A DNA stretch of 20,540 nucleotides from JAJRZX01 sp964472295 (GCA_964472295.1 CAYYJQ010000033.1:1-20540), one strand, 5' to 3'. Counted from the stretch's first letter, positions 7,601 to 16,118 are shown. The notes: generated from the letters alone by a model not told the origin. Translations and numbers: made by a program.

Positions 7601-7658
7601 GAGTATATGTTATCAGATAAAAAATGTTTTATAAAGGCGAGGCGCCGAATGTTCTTCC

Positions 7659-7876
7659 CCAGCGGCCCGAAGGGCCGCTGGTACTGGTTTTCTTTGACGC
7701 GGTCTCCTCATGGGTAAAGTACGCCTGCCATGCGTTGTGTCCCAAAGACCCAGAGAGACATCGCCACCCGAACAAAAAACTTTCTTTTTTCTAAAAGAAA
7801 GTAAGGGAACCTTCTTGTCTCTGGTGGGCGAAGCCCACCCTCTTTTACTTTTTGCCTGCGGGCTCTGCCCGCAGGC
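7659..7876 (-). repeat. Composite intergenic repeat, copy 3 (D-D-A-insert-B-C, minus orientation)
   Basis: Read on the minus strand. GC hairpin GCCTGCGGGC/GCCCGCAGGC (7876-7854) and D hairpin GGTGGGC/GCCCACC (7839-7823). A hairpin ACTTTCTTTT/AAAAGAAAGT (7802-7779). An 81-nt insert (7778-7698). B linker tcaaagaaaaccagta (7697-7682). C hairpin CCAGCGGCCC/GGGCCGCTGG (7681-7659). It fills the gap between glyA and the DUF3343 gene. The insert matches that of copy 1 in length and in its ends, including T6 after the A hairpin and CGTCAAAGAAAACCA before C. Confidence 0.85.
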
Positions 7877-7899
7877 CCCCTCTTCTCTTTCTTTTTTCC

Positions 7900-9135
7900 T
7901 TACATATAAAAAGGAAAACTCTTCGAGAGTTCCATTACGGCGTCTTTTATCCTGCCGAGCGTTTTCTCGTCGCCGCCGCTTCCGAGGGCCTCGTCAATGA
8001 AGCCCGCAATGGCCTTCATCTCGTCTTCCTTCATGCCCTTTGTGGTGGCCGCTGGAACGCCTATCCTTATGCCGCTTGTGACAAAGGGGCTTCTGGTCTC
8101 AAAGGGTATGGTGTTCTTGTTAACCGTGATGCCGGCCCTGTCAAGGAGGACCTCGGCGTCCTTTCCGGTAATATCTTTCTTCGTGAGGTCAACGAGCATG
8201 AGGTGCGTATCCGTGCCGCCTGATATAAGGTCATAGCCCCTTACCGTGAGTTCCTGGGAAAGGGTGCGGGCATTGGTGAGCACCTGCTCCTGATAGGTCT
8301 TGAAAGAAGGCTCAAGGGCCTCGCGGAAGGCAACGGCCTTCGCGGCGATTACGTGCATGAGCGGGCCGCCCTGTATGCCGGGGAATATTTCCTTGTCAAC
8401 GCCTTTTGCCATATCAGCGCGGCACATTATCATGCCGCCCCGGGGGCCGCGTAGCGTCTTGTGCGTTGTGGTGGTGACAAACTCGGCGTGAGGCACGGGG
8501 CTCGGGTGAAGGCCCGTTGCCACGAGGCCGGCTATGTGGGCGATGTCCACCATTATCATGGCCCCAACTTCGTCGGCAACCTCGCGAAAGGCCTCAAAGT
8601 CTATTGTGCGCGGGTAGGCGCTGGCGCCGACCACTATCATGGCGGGCCTGTGCTCTCTTGCAAGGGAGCGCACCTGGTCCATGTCGATTAGGTGCGTGTC
8701 CCTTGTCACGCCATAGGAGACAACGTTGTAGAGTTGGCCGGAAAAATTAACGGGACAGCCGTGCGTAAGATGGCCGCCGTGCGAGAGGTTCATGCCAAGG
8801 ATGGTATCTCCGGGCTTTATGACGGACATGTAGACCGCCATATTGGCCTGTGAGCCGGAATGTGGCTGGACATTTACATGGTCGCAGTCAAAGAGTTTCC
8901 TGGCGCGCTCGATGGCAAGGTTCTCGGCAATATCGACAAACTCGCAGCCCCCGTAATAACGCTTTCCCGGGTACCCCTCGGCGTACTTGTTGGTCATGAC
9001 GCTCCCGAGGGCCTCAAGAACGTCCTTGCTTACAAGGTTCTCCGAGGCGATGAGCTCGAGTTTATACTCCTGACGCTCCAGTTCAAGCCGTATTGCCTCA
9101 AATATATCCGGGTCCGAAGTCCTGAGTCCTGACAT
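7900..9135 (-). CDS. glyA: Serine hydroxymethyltransferase
   Basis: A 411-residue PLP enzyme that interconverts serine and glycine with transfer of a one-carbon unit to tetrahydrofolate. Diagnostic stretches: LIASENLVSKDVLEALGS (28-45), YAEGYPGKRYYGGCEFVD (51-68), QPHSGSQANMAVY, VDIAHIAGLVATGLHPSP (196-213), and TTTTHKTLRGPRGG with the PLP lysine Lys226. The length is normal for bacteria. A strong AAGGAG lies upstream of the ATG. It follows rpiB on the same strand, an arrangement common in several Gram-negative phyla, but here the 226-nt gap holds a repeat copy. A second repeat copy lies immediately downstream. Confidence 0.97.
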   Translation of the reverse strand: MSGLRTSDPDIFEAIRLELERQEYKLELIASENLVSKDVLEALGSVMTNKYAEGYPGKRYYGGCEFVDIAENLAIERARKLFDCDHVNVQPHSGSQANMAVYMSVIKPGDTILGMNLSHGGHLTHGCPVNFSGQLYNVVSYGVTRDTHLIDMDQVRSLAREHRPAMIVVGASAYPRTIDFEAFREVADEVGAMIMVDIAHIAGLVATGLHPSPVPHAEFVTTTTHKTLRGPRGGMIMCRADMAKGVDKEIFPGIQGGPLMHVIAAKAVAFREALEPSFKTYQEQVLTNARTLSQELTVRGYDLISGGTDTHLMLVDLTKKDITGKDAEVLLDRAGITVNKNTIPFETRSPFVTSGIRIGVPAATTKGMKEDEMKAIAGFIDEALGSGGDEKTLGRIKDAVMELSKSFPFYM

Positions 9136-9192
9136 GCGCGCGCTCCTTGAAAAAGACTGTTTGAGATTGAAAATATTGAAAAGACAAAAATC

Positions 9193-9296
9193 CTTACTTT
9201 CTTTTAAAAAAGAAAGTAAGACAAAGAAAATTAATACCAGCGGCCCTGCGGGCCGCTGGAAGATTGCAGGATAGGTTGAGCGAAACGAAACCCATC
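9193..9296 (+). repeat. Composite intergenic repeat, copy 4 (A-B-C-E)
   Basis: A hairpin: CTTACTTTCTTTT (9193-9205) with AAAAGAAAGTAAG (9208-9220), a perfect 13-bp stem. B linker acaaagaaaattaata (9221-9236). C hairpin CCAGCGGCCC/GGGCCGCTGG (9237-9259). E stretch aggttgagcgaaacgaaacc (from 9273). It lies in the rpiB-glyA gap, antisense to both genes. Its A arms are identical to those of copies 2 and 8. Confidence 0.85.
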
Positions 9297-9361
9297 AAAA
9301 GGTTAGGCAAGATAGCGCCTGAAATTCTCCAAACAAAGCCAGACCAGAAAAAGACGGTCTC

Positions 9362-9832
9362 CTACGAGACTCCCTTCATAGTCTTTTTCTCTATGGCCCT
9401 TATCTTGTCAAGGCGTCTCTGGTGGCGCCCTCCCTGAAACTCGGCCTTTATCCAGATACGGACTATCTCGCGGGCAAGGCCCTTGCCCACGACGCGGCCC
9501 CCGATGACGAGGATATTGGCGTCATTGTGCTCCTTGACCATCCTTGCCGTGTATACATCGTTCACAAGGGCGGCCCTGATGCCCGGGAACTTGTTGGCAA
9601 GTATGCTCATGCCAACGCCTGTGCCGCAGATAAGCACGCCTCTTCTGAACTCGCCCTCTGATACACGCTCGGCAACAGGTATGCCGTAATCCGGGTAGTC
9701 CACAGAATGGTCGTTGTTTACGCCCATATCGACTACATCAAAGCCCTCATCGCGCATGAAGGCCGCTATATCATCCTTTAGTTCCCGCCCGGCGTGGTCG
9801 CTGGCTATGGCTATCTTCTCAGAATCAGACAC
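9362..9832 (-). CDS. rpiB: Ribose-5-phosphate isomerase B
   Basis: A 156-residue RpiB/LacAB-family isomerase that interconverts ribose 5-phosphate and ribulose 5-phosphate. Motifs: IAIASDHAGRELK at the N-terminus (His13), DYPDYG (45-50), GVLICGTGVGMSILANK (65-81) with the catalytic Cys69, and VKEHNDANILVIGGR (His102). The cysteine form is typical of Gram-negative RpiB. It starts at GTG (9832) with GGTGAG 6 nt upstream, 19 nt after the fabF stop, so it is probably cotranscribed with the fatty-acid genes. Confidence 0.95.
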   Translation of the reverse strand: MSDSEKIAIASDHAGRELKDDIAAFMRDEGFDVVDMGVNNDHSVDYPDYGIPVAERVSEGEFRRGVLICGTGVGMSILANKFPGIRAALVNDVYTARMVKEHNDANILVIGGRVVGKGLAREIVRIWIKAEFQGGRHQRRLDKIRAIEKKTMKGVS

Positions 9833-9851
9833 TTATCTCACCAGTAAAGGG

Positions 9852-11090
9852 CTAACCATCAAAACGCCTGAAGGCCAGCACGGCGTTTGTCCCGCCAAAG
9901 CCGAAAGAGTTGGATAATGCGGCCCTTATCCTGGCCTCCCGCGCCGTATTGGGCACATAATCAAGATCGCATCCCTCGCCGGGATTCTTGTGATTGATAG
10001 TCGGAGGCATTACGCCGCGCGCAACGGCAAGGGCAGTAAAGACGGCCTCAATGCCGCCGGCCCCGCCAAGAAGGTGCCCTGTGGCGCCCTTTGTGGAACT
10101 TACGGCGAGTTTCCCCGCAGACTCTCCAAATACGCTCTTTATGGCCGTTGTCTCGTAGAGGTCGTTATAATAAGTAGACGTGCCGTGGGCGTTTATGTAA
10201 TCAACATCGCCGGGGTTAAGACCCGCGTCCTTTAATGCAAAGTCCATGCACTCGGCGGCCCCGGCGCCCTCGGGCGAGGGCATGGTCATGTGAAAGGCGT
10301 CGGAGTTTGAGCCATAGCCCGCAAGCTCGGCGTATATGCGCGCCCCGCGTTTTTTCGCGTGCTCCAGTTCCTCAAGGACAACCACACCGGCGCCCTCGCC
10401 CACCACGAAGCCGTCTCTATCACGGTCAAAGGGCCGCGAGGCCTCGGACGGGGCGTCATTATGCCTTGAGAGGGCCTTCATGGCATTAAACCCGGCTATG
10501 CAGAGAGGGCTGATTGTGGACTCGGCGCCGCCCGCTATCATGGCATCTGCGTCTCCGCGCTCGATGATACGGAAGGCGTCGCCTATGGAGTGCGTGCCCG
10601 TGGCGCAGGCCGTTACCGAAGAGTCATTGGGCCCGCGCGCTCCCGTCCTGATGGAAATCTGGCCAGAGGCGAGGTTTATTATGACCATGGGTATGAAAAA
10701 GGGCGTAATCCTCTCGGGGCCCTTTTCCTGAAGGACCTTGTGCCAGTGCTCGATGGCCGGGAGGCCCCCTATGCCAGCGCCCACATACACGCCCACGCGC
10801 CGGGCATTCTCTTCGGTAATCTCAAGGCCGGAGTCCTCTACAGCCATGAGACCAGCAGAGAGGGCGTACTGTATGAAGAGGTCCATCTTCTTGAGTTCTT
10901 TTCTCGGGATAAAATCCGAGTGGTCAAAATCAGGGACCTCTCCGGCGATGCGCACGGGGTAATTTGCGGCGTCGAAGCGCGTAATCCCGCGGATGCCGCA
11001 CCTGCCATCCACAAGGCCATTCCACGACTTCTCAAGCCCCATTCCAAGGGGGCTGACTATGCCAAGACCTGTTATTACAACCCTTCTCAT
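9852..11090 (-). CDS. fabF: 3-oxoacyl-ACP synthase II
   Basis: A 412-residue condensing enzyme that elongates acyl-ACP with malonyl-ACP. The Cys-His-His triad is present: Cys162 in VTACATGTHSIGDA, His302 in NAHGTSTYYND, and His339 in KGATGHLLGGAGG. The C-terminal NSFGFGGTNAVLAF is also typical. The ATG at 11090 is preferred over an upstream GTG at 11117 because MRRVVITGLGIVSPLG is the standard family start; the GGAG is about 10 nt upstream. It is separated from acpP by an unusually long gap of 449 nt. Confidence 0.97.
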   Translation of the reverse strand: MRRVVITGLGIVSPLGMGLEKSWNGLVDGRCGIRGITRFDAANYPVRIAGEVPDFDHSDFIPRKELKKMDLFIQYALSAGLMAVEDSGLEITEENARRVGVYVGAGIGGLPAIEHWHKVLQEKGPERITPFFIPMVIINLASGQISIRTGARGPNDSSVTACATGTHSIGDAFRIIERGDADAMIAGGAESTISPLCIAGFNAMKALSRHNDAPSEASRPFDRDRDGFVVGEGAGVVVLEELEHAKKRGARIYAELAGYGSNSDAFHMTMPSPEGAGAAECMDFALKDAGLNPGDVDYINAHGTSTYYNDLYETTAIKSVFGESAGKLAVSSTKGATGHLLGGAGGIEAVFTALAVARGVMPPTINHKNPGEGCDLDYVPNTAREARIRAALSNSFGFGGTNAVLAFRRFDG

Positions 11091-11539
11091 AAAAGATACG
11101 CTCCAATAAAAAAACACCGCAAGGCCCTCGGTGAGAAACCTCCCAGGGACAAAGAAACCATGGGTCTCAAGACTGAGGCCAATGGCGCCCTTATTCCACC
11201 TGATTAGAGGACCGGCTCTCTTCGGGGTTCCAGTACCAGGGCACTTGGATGCGGCCTTCTGGCAGGCCAGAACTCACGCATGTCCCCCCTTTTAACTACT
11301 CCCCAATGCCCCTTGCCCCCTCCTCCCCATGGCATGGCCCTTGAATACGCGGCACCCCGGCCCCACATCCCTGTCCATAAGGTTCAAAAAAACGTCTCCG
11401 CAAAGACATGGCCTTGAGAGAAAAAAGGCAACCAGAGAGAGCGCCCTTGAATAGGCCGCCCTGATTGACTGCCCATGATAAAGGCATACTCCCCACGTTG
11501 TGAGGTCCAGCAAGGACCTTAAAACGGAGTTAGGAGGTC
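11091..11539. other. Gene-free gap between acpP and fabF
   Basis: No convincing gene is visible in these 449 nt. Short open frames on the minus strand (about 70 residues) have no recognisable motif and no ribosome binding site. A fragment near 11147-11165 (gggacaaagaaaccatggg) resembles a decayed B-C junction of the composite repeat. A small inverted repeat AGGTCC/GGACCT lies at about 11502-11518 without a T-run. acpP and fabF are normally only tens of bases apart, so this gap is long for the pair. Confidence 0.5.
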
Positions 11540-11782
11540 TTAGCCCTTTGAGGCCTTGCTGGCGATATAATCCGTGGCGTCCTGCACGGTCCTTATCTTC
11601 TCGGCGTCCTCGTCTGGTATCTCTATGTTGAACTCTTCCTCAAAGGCCATGACCATCTCAACGGTGTCAAGGGAATCCGCGCCAAGATCATCCACAAAAG
11701 AGGCCTGCGCCGTAACCTCTGACTCATTTACATCAAGTTGTTCCATTATTATCTTTCTAACCTTGCTCTCAACTGACGACAT
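11540..11782 (-). CDS. acpP: Acyl carrier protein
   Basis: An 80-residue acidic carrier protein. The phosphopantetheine attachment site is Ser37 in DDLGADSLDTVEMVMAFEEE, followed by the usual third-helix region EDAEKIRTVQDATDYI. It carries growing acyl chains for the Fab enzymes around it and for PlsX. Start supported by a strong GGAGGA 6 nt before the ATG. It sits between fabG (245 nt upstream) and fabF (449 nt downstream). Both spacers are longer than usual and could allow separate expression of this abundant protein. Confidence 0.98.
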   Translation of the reverse strand: MSSVESKVRKIIMEQLDVNESEVTAQASFVDDLGADSLDTVEMVMAFEEEFNIEIPDEDAEKIRTVQDATDYIASKASKG

Positions 11783-11909
11783 TTCAATTCCTCCTGTTGC
11801 GTGGATTATTCATAACACTAAAATTCCAATTAGATATTGTATGTAGAGGATATAACACCTGAGGGTCTTGATGTCAATCGCTACAGTGAAACTCCGCCGT
11901 CAAGGGCAG

Positions 11910-11928
11910 TGGTCTCACTTGGAGACCA
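11910..11928. other. Inverted repeat in the fabG-acpP gap
   Basis: Arms TGGTCTC and GAGACCA flank a 5-nt loop in the 245-nt space between fabG and acpP. No T-run follows on either strand. It may be an mRNA processing or stability element upstream of acpP. Nothing else is recognisable in this gap. Confidence 0.3.
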
Positions 11929-12027
11929 AGGGCCAGGCCCGGGTCCTGCCAGGGGCCGACGCGTGACACGACCGGGTTCTGGTCTTTTATCGGCAATAAG
12001 GACCTTGCCCCCGGAGCGCCACAGGGC

Positions 12028-12768
12028 CTACATGTGCATTCCGCCGTTAAGGTCAAGGACATGGCCTGTTATGTAGCTCGAGGCGTTTGACGAGAGAAAG
12101 AGCACGCTCATGGCCACGTCGTTTGGCCCGCCGAACCTGCCCATGGGTATACGCGAGAAGAGCTCCTCCTTCGCCTCTTTCGAGAGTTTGTCTGTCATGG
12201 CCGTCTCTATGAAACCGGGGGCAACGGCGTTGCAGGTGACGTTGCGGTTCGCCACCTCGCGGGCCACGGTCTTTGTAAGGCCTATGAGGCCGGCCTTGCT
12301 CGCCGAGTAGTTCGCCTGCCCGGGGTTGCCCGCCACACCCACAACAGAGGATATATTCACTATGCGGCCCCAGCGTTGTTTTGTAAGATAGCGAATCACG
12401 GACTGAATGCAGTTGAAGGCGCCCTTGAGGTTCACGTTCATGACAGCGTCCCAGTCCTCTTCCTTCATCCTCACAAGAAGGGAATCGCGCGTAATTCCGG
12501 CGTTGTTCACGAGAATGTGTATGCCGTCAAGTTCATTGAAGACCTCTTTAGCCATCTCCTGCGTCTTCTTCTGGTCTGTAACGTCAACCTTGAGGGCCAT
12601 TGTCTTTCGGCCCATGGCCTGTATCTCGAGGGCGGTCTGAGTGGCGTTCTCGAAGTTTACATCGATTACAGCCACATCGGCCCCATATGAGGCGAGTTTG
12701 AGCGCAATGGCCTTGCCTATGCCCTGGCCTGCCCCTGTTACTATGGCTACTCTCCTGCTAAGATTCAT
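12028..12768 (-). CDS. fabG: 3-oxoacyl-ACP reductase
   Basis: A 246-residue short-chain dehydrogenase that performs the NADPH-dependent first reduction of the elongation cycle. The cofactor motif TGAGQGIG spans 11-18 and NNAG lies at 88-91. The catalytic Ser141, Tyr154 and Lys158 lie in NISSVVGVAGNPGQANYSASK. The C-terminal YITGHVLDLNGGM is typical of FabG. A strong GGGAGG precedes the ATG by 8 nt. It begins 32 nt after fabD. Confidence 0.97.
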   Translation of the reverse strand: MNLSRRVAIVTGAGQGIGKAIALKLASYGADVAVIDVNFENATQTALEIQAMGRKTMALKVDVTDQKKTQEMAKEVFNELDGIHILVNNAGITRDSLLVRMKEEDWDAVMNVNLKGAFNCIQSVIRYLTKQRWGRIVNISSVVGVAGNPGQANYSASKAGLIGLTKTVAREVANRNVTCNAVAPGFIETAMTDKLSKEAKEELFSRIPMGRFGGPNDVAMSVLFLSSNASSYITGHVLDLNGGMHM

Positions 12769-12800
12769 CTTTTTTTCCTCCCTATATCATGCTTGCACAG

Positions 12801-13739
12801 TCATTTGACGTCAAGGCGCTGGACAGCCCTGTCCAGTTCATCGGCGTTATCAAGGTTAAAGGCCGATATCTCCCTATCTATTCTCTTTACAAGACCTGTA
12901 AGGACCTTCTTGGGGCCTATCTCAAGGACACTCCCCACGCCCATGCCCTTCATCTTGTTTATGGTATCCACCCACCTTACGGGGTTTGTAAGCTGACGCT
13001 CAAGGAGGGCCGCGGCCTCGGAGGTGCCTTTCATTACATCGGCCTTCACATTGGATATAACGGGAATCTTGAATTCATTGAACTTGACCTTCTCAAGTTC
13101 AAGGGTAAACTTTTGCGCGGCCCCGGCCATGAGAGGCGAATGAGAGGGCACGCTCACATTAAGGAGTACGGCCATCTTGGCCCCACGGGCCTTTGCCTCT
13201 TCGGCGGCGCGCTTAACGGCCCCGGAATCACCTGAGATAACAACCTGCGCGGGGCTGTTAATATTGGCGGGCACAACAACAGAGCCATCCTCTGAGACAG
13301 CACGGCATATATCCTCCACAACCTCGAGTTCCAGCCCTATTACGGCGCACATGGCGCCGGAGCCTCCGGCCTCCATCATTACACGGCCGCGCCTGGCTAC
13401 AAGGACGACTGCCTCGGAAAAATCAAGCGCCCCTGCCGCCACAAGGGCCGTGTACTCGCCGAGGCTGTGGCCCGCAAGGACGCGGGGACATGGGACCATG
13501 CGCTCTGTAAGGGCGCGTAGAGCGGCAATGCTCACCGTAAGTAGCGCGGGTTGCGTAATATCTGTGCGTCCAAGGTCTTCATCGGGTCCCTCGAAGACCA
13601 CGCGCGCAAGGTCATAGCCAAGGGCCTTTGAGGCCTCGTCAAAGGCCTTTCTGGCCCCCATGCTCGTCTCATAAAAAGACCTTCCCATGCCAACGTACTG
13701 CGAGCCCTGACCCGGGAATATAAAGGCGTATGCGCTCAT
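12801..13739 (-). CDS. fabD: Malonyl-CoA:ACP transacylase
   Basis: A 312-residue acyltransferase that loads malonate onto ACP. FIFPGQGSQYVGMGRSFYE opens the protein. The nucleophile is Ser92 in LAGHSLGEYTALVAAGAL, and the catalytic His200 is in NVSVPSHSPLM. ITQPALLTVS (61-70) is another family mark. GAGAGGG lies about 8 nt before the ATG. A 323-nt gap with two repeat copies separates it from fabH, although the two genes are adjacent and close in most bacteria. Confidence 0.97.
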   Translation of the reverse strand: MSAYAFIFPGQGSQYVGMGRSFYETSMGARKAFDEASKALGYDLARVVFEGPDEDLGRTDITQPALLTVSIAALRALTERMVPCPRVLAGHSLGEYTALVAAGALDFSEAVVLVARRGRVMMEAGGSGAMCAVIGLELEVVEDICRAVSEDGSVVVPANINSPAQVVISGDSGAVKRAAEEAKARGAKMAVLLNVSVPSHSPLMAGAAQKFTLELEKVKFNEFKIPVISNVKADVMKGTSEAAALLERQLTNPVRWVDTINKMKGMGVGSVLEIGPKKVLTGLVKRIDREISAFNLDNADELDRAVQRLDVK

Positions 13740-13785
13740 GACCGCACCCTCTCTTGCATACAGGAAAAAATTATGTATTTATTTT

Positions 13786-13851
13786 CCACTTTCTTTTGGA
13801 AAAAAGAAAGTGGTCCAAAGAAAACCAATACCATGGGCCTGCGGCCCATGG
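13786..13851 (+). repeat. Composite intergenic repeat, copy 5 (A-B-C)
   Basis: A hairpin: CCACTTTCTTTT (13786-13797) with AAAAGAAAGTGG (13802-13813). B linker tccaaagaaaaccaata (13814-13830). C hairpin CCATGGGCC/GGCCCATGG (13831-13851). The outer A-stem pairs differ from CTTAC/GTAAG but still pair, and the C hairpin sequence is wholly different yet symmetrical. It lies in the fabH-fabD gap, head-on with copy 6. Confidence 0.83.
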
Positions 13852-13871
13852 GGCGGCCTCAGGTGCTCTCT

Positions 13872-14024
13872 CCGGGACCGCGCGTACCGCGGTCCCGGTT
13901 CTGTTTTCTTTGCCGGCTTTCTTTTTTAAAAAGAAAGCCGATTATTCAATATGCGGGCAGAGCCCGCTTCTTTTATCTTGTCTCTTTTCTTGTTTCTCTT
14001 ATCTTTTTGGTGGGCATGCCCACC
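13872..14024 (-). repeat. Composite intergenic repeat, copy 6 (D'-D-A-B-C, minus orientation)
   Basis: Read on the minus strand. 16-bp palindrome GGTGGGCATGCCCACC (14024-14009). D hairpin GCGGGC/GCCCGC (13967-13953). A hairpin with 13-bp arms CGGCTTTCTTTTT/AAAAAGAAAGCCG (13940-13914). B linker gcaaagaaaacagaa (13913-13899). C hairpin CCGGGACCGCG/CGCGGTCCCGG (13898-13872). Copies 5 and 6 converge with their C hairpins 20 nt apart. Confidence 0.82.
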
Positions 14025-14062
14025 CTACCCAACTTTCTTCTTTCCTCTCTTTTCCTCTTTTC

Positions 14063-15049
14063 CTACCACCTTACGGCCGCCGAGGCCCAGGTGAGTCCTC
14101 CGCCAAAGGCCACGAAGAGGACGATGTCGCCTTCTTTTATGATGCCGTCCCTTACGGCCTCGTCAAGTGCTATGGGTATTGAGGCCGCCGAGGTATTGCC
14201 GTATCTCTCGACGTTACTATAGACCCTTGAGTCGGGCAGTGCGAGCCTCTGCTGAACGGCCTTTATTATGCGGATATTCGCCTGATGGGGTATGAGGAGC
14301 GTAACATCGCTTATAGAGAGGCCGCTTGTCTTCAGGACCTCTTTAAGGGCCGACTCTATGGTGCGGACGGCCACCTTGAATGTCTCGTTGCCCTGCATCT
14401 TGAGGTGCGGTTTCACATGGGCGCGTTTCTCGAAGGGGCTCGGCCCTATAGCGCCGGGAACATAGAGCATCTCCCACCTGCGCCCGTCCGAGTGGATATG
14501 GCTTGCGAGTATGCCCCTCTTATCTTCATCTACGGCCTCTTCGGCCTCAAGCACAACGGCCCCCGCGCCGTCGCCAAAGAGCACGCATGTGGACCTGTCT
14601 TTCCAGTCGAGTATCTTGGAGAACTGGTCAACGCCTATGACGAGGGCCCTCGAAGCGACGCCTCCCCGTATGTATTTATCGGCTATGTCCAGGGCGTATA
14701 AAAAACCCGAGCAGGCCGCCGAGACATCAAAGGCCGCGGCGCCCTTCTTAAGGCCAAGCGTTGACTGCACATAACAGGCCGTGGAGGGAAAGACCATCTC
14801 CGGGGTGACAGTGCCCACTACAACAAGGTCAATGTCCTCGGCATTAAGGCCCGAGGCCTCTATTGCCCTGCGCCCGGCGTTTATGGCCATTACAGTGGTG
14901 GTGTCTTCCTCGGATACGCGGCGCTCTCTTATGCCCGTGCGCATGGAGATCCACTCGTCAGTGGTATCCACCATGGACTCAAGGTCCTTGTTTGAGACGA
15001 CCTTTTCCGGCGTGTACGAGCCCGTGCCTCTTATCCTTGCAAGGTTCAT
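14063..15049 (-). CDS. fabH: 3-oxoacyl-ACP synthase III
   Basis: A 328-residue initiating condensing enzyme that joins an acyl-CoA primer to malonyl-ACP. Catalytic residues are Cys113 in DVSAACSGFLYAL, His255 in LLIPHQANIRII, and Asn285 in ERYGNTSAASIP. DEWISMRTGIRERR (31-44) is the usual CoA-binding region. It starts 7 nt after plsX; the plsX stop lies inside the GAGGG ribosome binding site, pointing to translational coupling. A long repeat-bearing gap follows before fabD. Confidence 0.97.
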   Translation of the reverse strand: MNLARIRGTGSYTPEKVVSNKDLESMVDTTDEWISMRTGIRERRVSEEDTTTVMAINAGRRAIEASGLNAEDIDLVVVGTVTPEMVFPSTACYVQSTLGLKKGAAAFDVSAACSGFLYALDIADKYIRGGVASRALVIGVDQFSKILDWKDRSTCVLFGDGAGAVVLEAEEAVDEDKRGILASHIHSDGRRWEMLYVPGAIGPSPFEKRAHVKPHLKMQGNETFKVAVRTIESALKEVLKTSGLSISDVTLLIPHQANIRIIKAVQQRLALPDSRVYSNVERYGNTSAASIPIALDEAVRDGIIKEGDIVLFVAFGGGLTWASAAVRW

Positions 15050-15056
15050 TATGCCC

Positions 15057-16091
15057 TCAGACCGCCTCGCCCGCGCGTGTGGCCACGCGCAGGAGCCCGG
15101 AATTGGCGGCTATCTCCTCTCTCAGGTGTTCGTTCACCCTGCCCCTTGAGTACTCATAGGCACGGGTAACGGCGTTCTTTATGGCCTTGGGGTTGCTCCT
15201 GCCGTGGCTTATCATGCAGACGCCGTCTATGCCAAGGAGAGGCGCGCCGCCGTACTCGGCATAGTCTACCTTTTTCCTGAACCTTTTGAAGGCGCCTCGT
15301 GAAAGCATATAGCCTATCTTCGCGAAGAGGCTCGATGTTATCTCTTCCTTGAGCATGGAGGCAACGGCCTCGACAAGGCCCTCGCTGAGTTTCAGGACCA
15401 CGTTGCCTACAAAGCCGTCAGCCACTACCACGTCCACATCCCCCCTGTAAATGTCCCTTCCCTCCACATACCCAACGTAGTTAAGGGGGAGTTTCTTTAT
15501 ACAGGCGTGCGTCTCGCGCGTGAGTTCATTGCCCTTGCCCTCTTCCTCGCCATTGGAGAGAAGCCCCACGCGGGGGCGGTCTTCCTTGAGAACGTACCGT
15601 GCATAGACATCGCCCATAATGGCGAACTGCACAAGGTGCAGGGGCTTGCAGTCCACGTTGCCGCCAACGTCAAGGAGCACGGCAGGGGACTTCATGGTGG
15701 GAACGGCAACGGCGATGGCAGGCCTCTCGACACCGCTTATCTTCTTGAAAAGGAGTATGCCCGCGGCCATGGCGGCCCCGGAATTCCCCGCAGTAACAAC
15801 AGCGCTCGCCTCGCCGGACCGGACAAGTTCAAAGCATACCCTGAGAGAAGAATCCCGCTTTGACCTTATGGCCTTTATGGGAGACTCGTCCATGGCGACC
15901 TCCTCGGAGGTGTGCCTTATGGATATGTCAAGGGAAGCGGTCTTGTACTTCTTGAGTTCAGACTCGATCCTGCCGCGGTCTCCAACGAGCACAATGGGAA
16001 CACCCAGCGAAGAGGACGCCTGAACGCTACCCTCCACAACAGCCGCGGGACCGTAATCGCCCCCCATGGCGTCTACTGCTACCTTCATCAT
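15057..16091 (-). CDS. plsX: Phosphate acyltransferase PlsX
   Basis: A 344-residue enzyme that makes acyl-phosphate from acyl-ACP for the PlsY route to lysophosphatidic acid, at the membrane face. The signature MKVAVDAMGGDYGP lies at the N-terminus. Further family stretches are TAGNSGAAMAAG (near 100), VLLDVGGNVDCKP, GLLSNGEEEGKGN, and VADGFVGNVVLKLSEG. Two consecutive ATG codons (16091 and 16088) could each be the start, and the ribosome binding site is weak. The pair plsX-fabH after rpmF is a widely conserved order. A 399-nt repeat-bearing gap separates it from rpmF here. Confidence 0.96.
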   Translation of the reverse strand: MMKVAVDAMGGDYGPAAVVEGSVQASSSLGVPIVLVGDRGRIESELKKYKTASLDISIRHTSEEVAMDESPIKAIRSKRDSSLRVCFELVRSGEASAVVTAGNSGAAMAAGILLFKKISGVERPAIAVAVPTMKSPAVLLDVGGNVDCKPLHLVQFAIMGDVYARYVLKEDRPRVGLLSNGEEEGKGNELTRETHACIKKLPLNYVGYVEGRDIYRGDVDVVVADGFVGNVVLKLSEGLVEAVASMLKEEITSSLFAKIGYMLSRGAFKRFRKKVDYAEYGGAPLLGIDGVCMISHGRSNPKAIKNAVTRAYEYSRGRVNEHLREEIAANSGLLRVATRAGEAV

Positions 16092-16118
16092 CTATGCCTG
16101 AGACCCATGAATTGAAAA

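Noticed and set aside
11292..11513. A 73-codon open frame on the minus strand in the acpP-fabF gap
   Set aside because: No ribosome binding site, no recognisable motif, and a second overlapping frame of similar length exists, as expected by chance.
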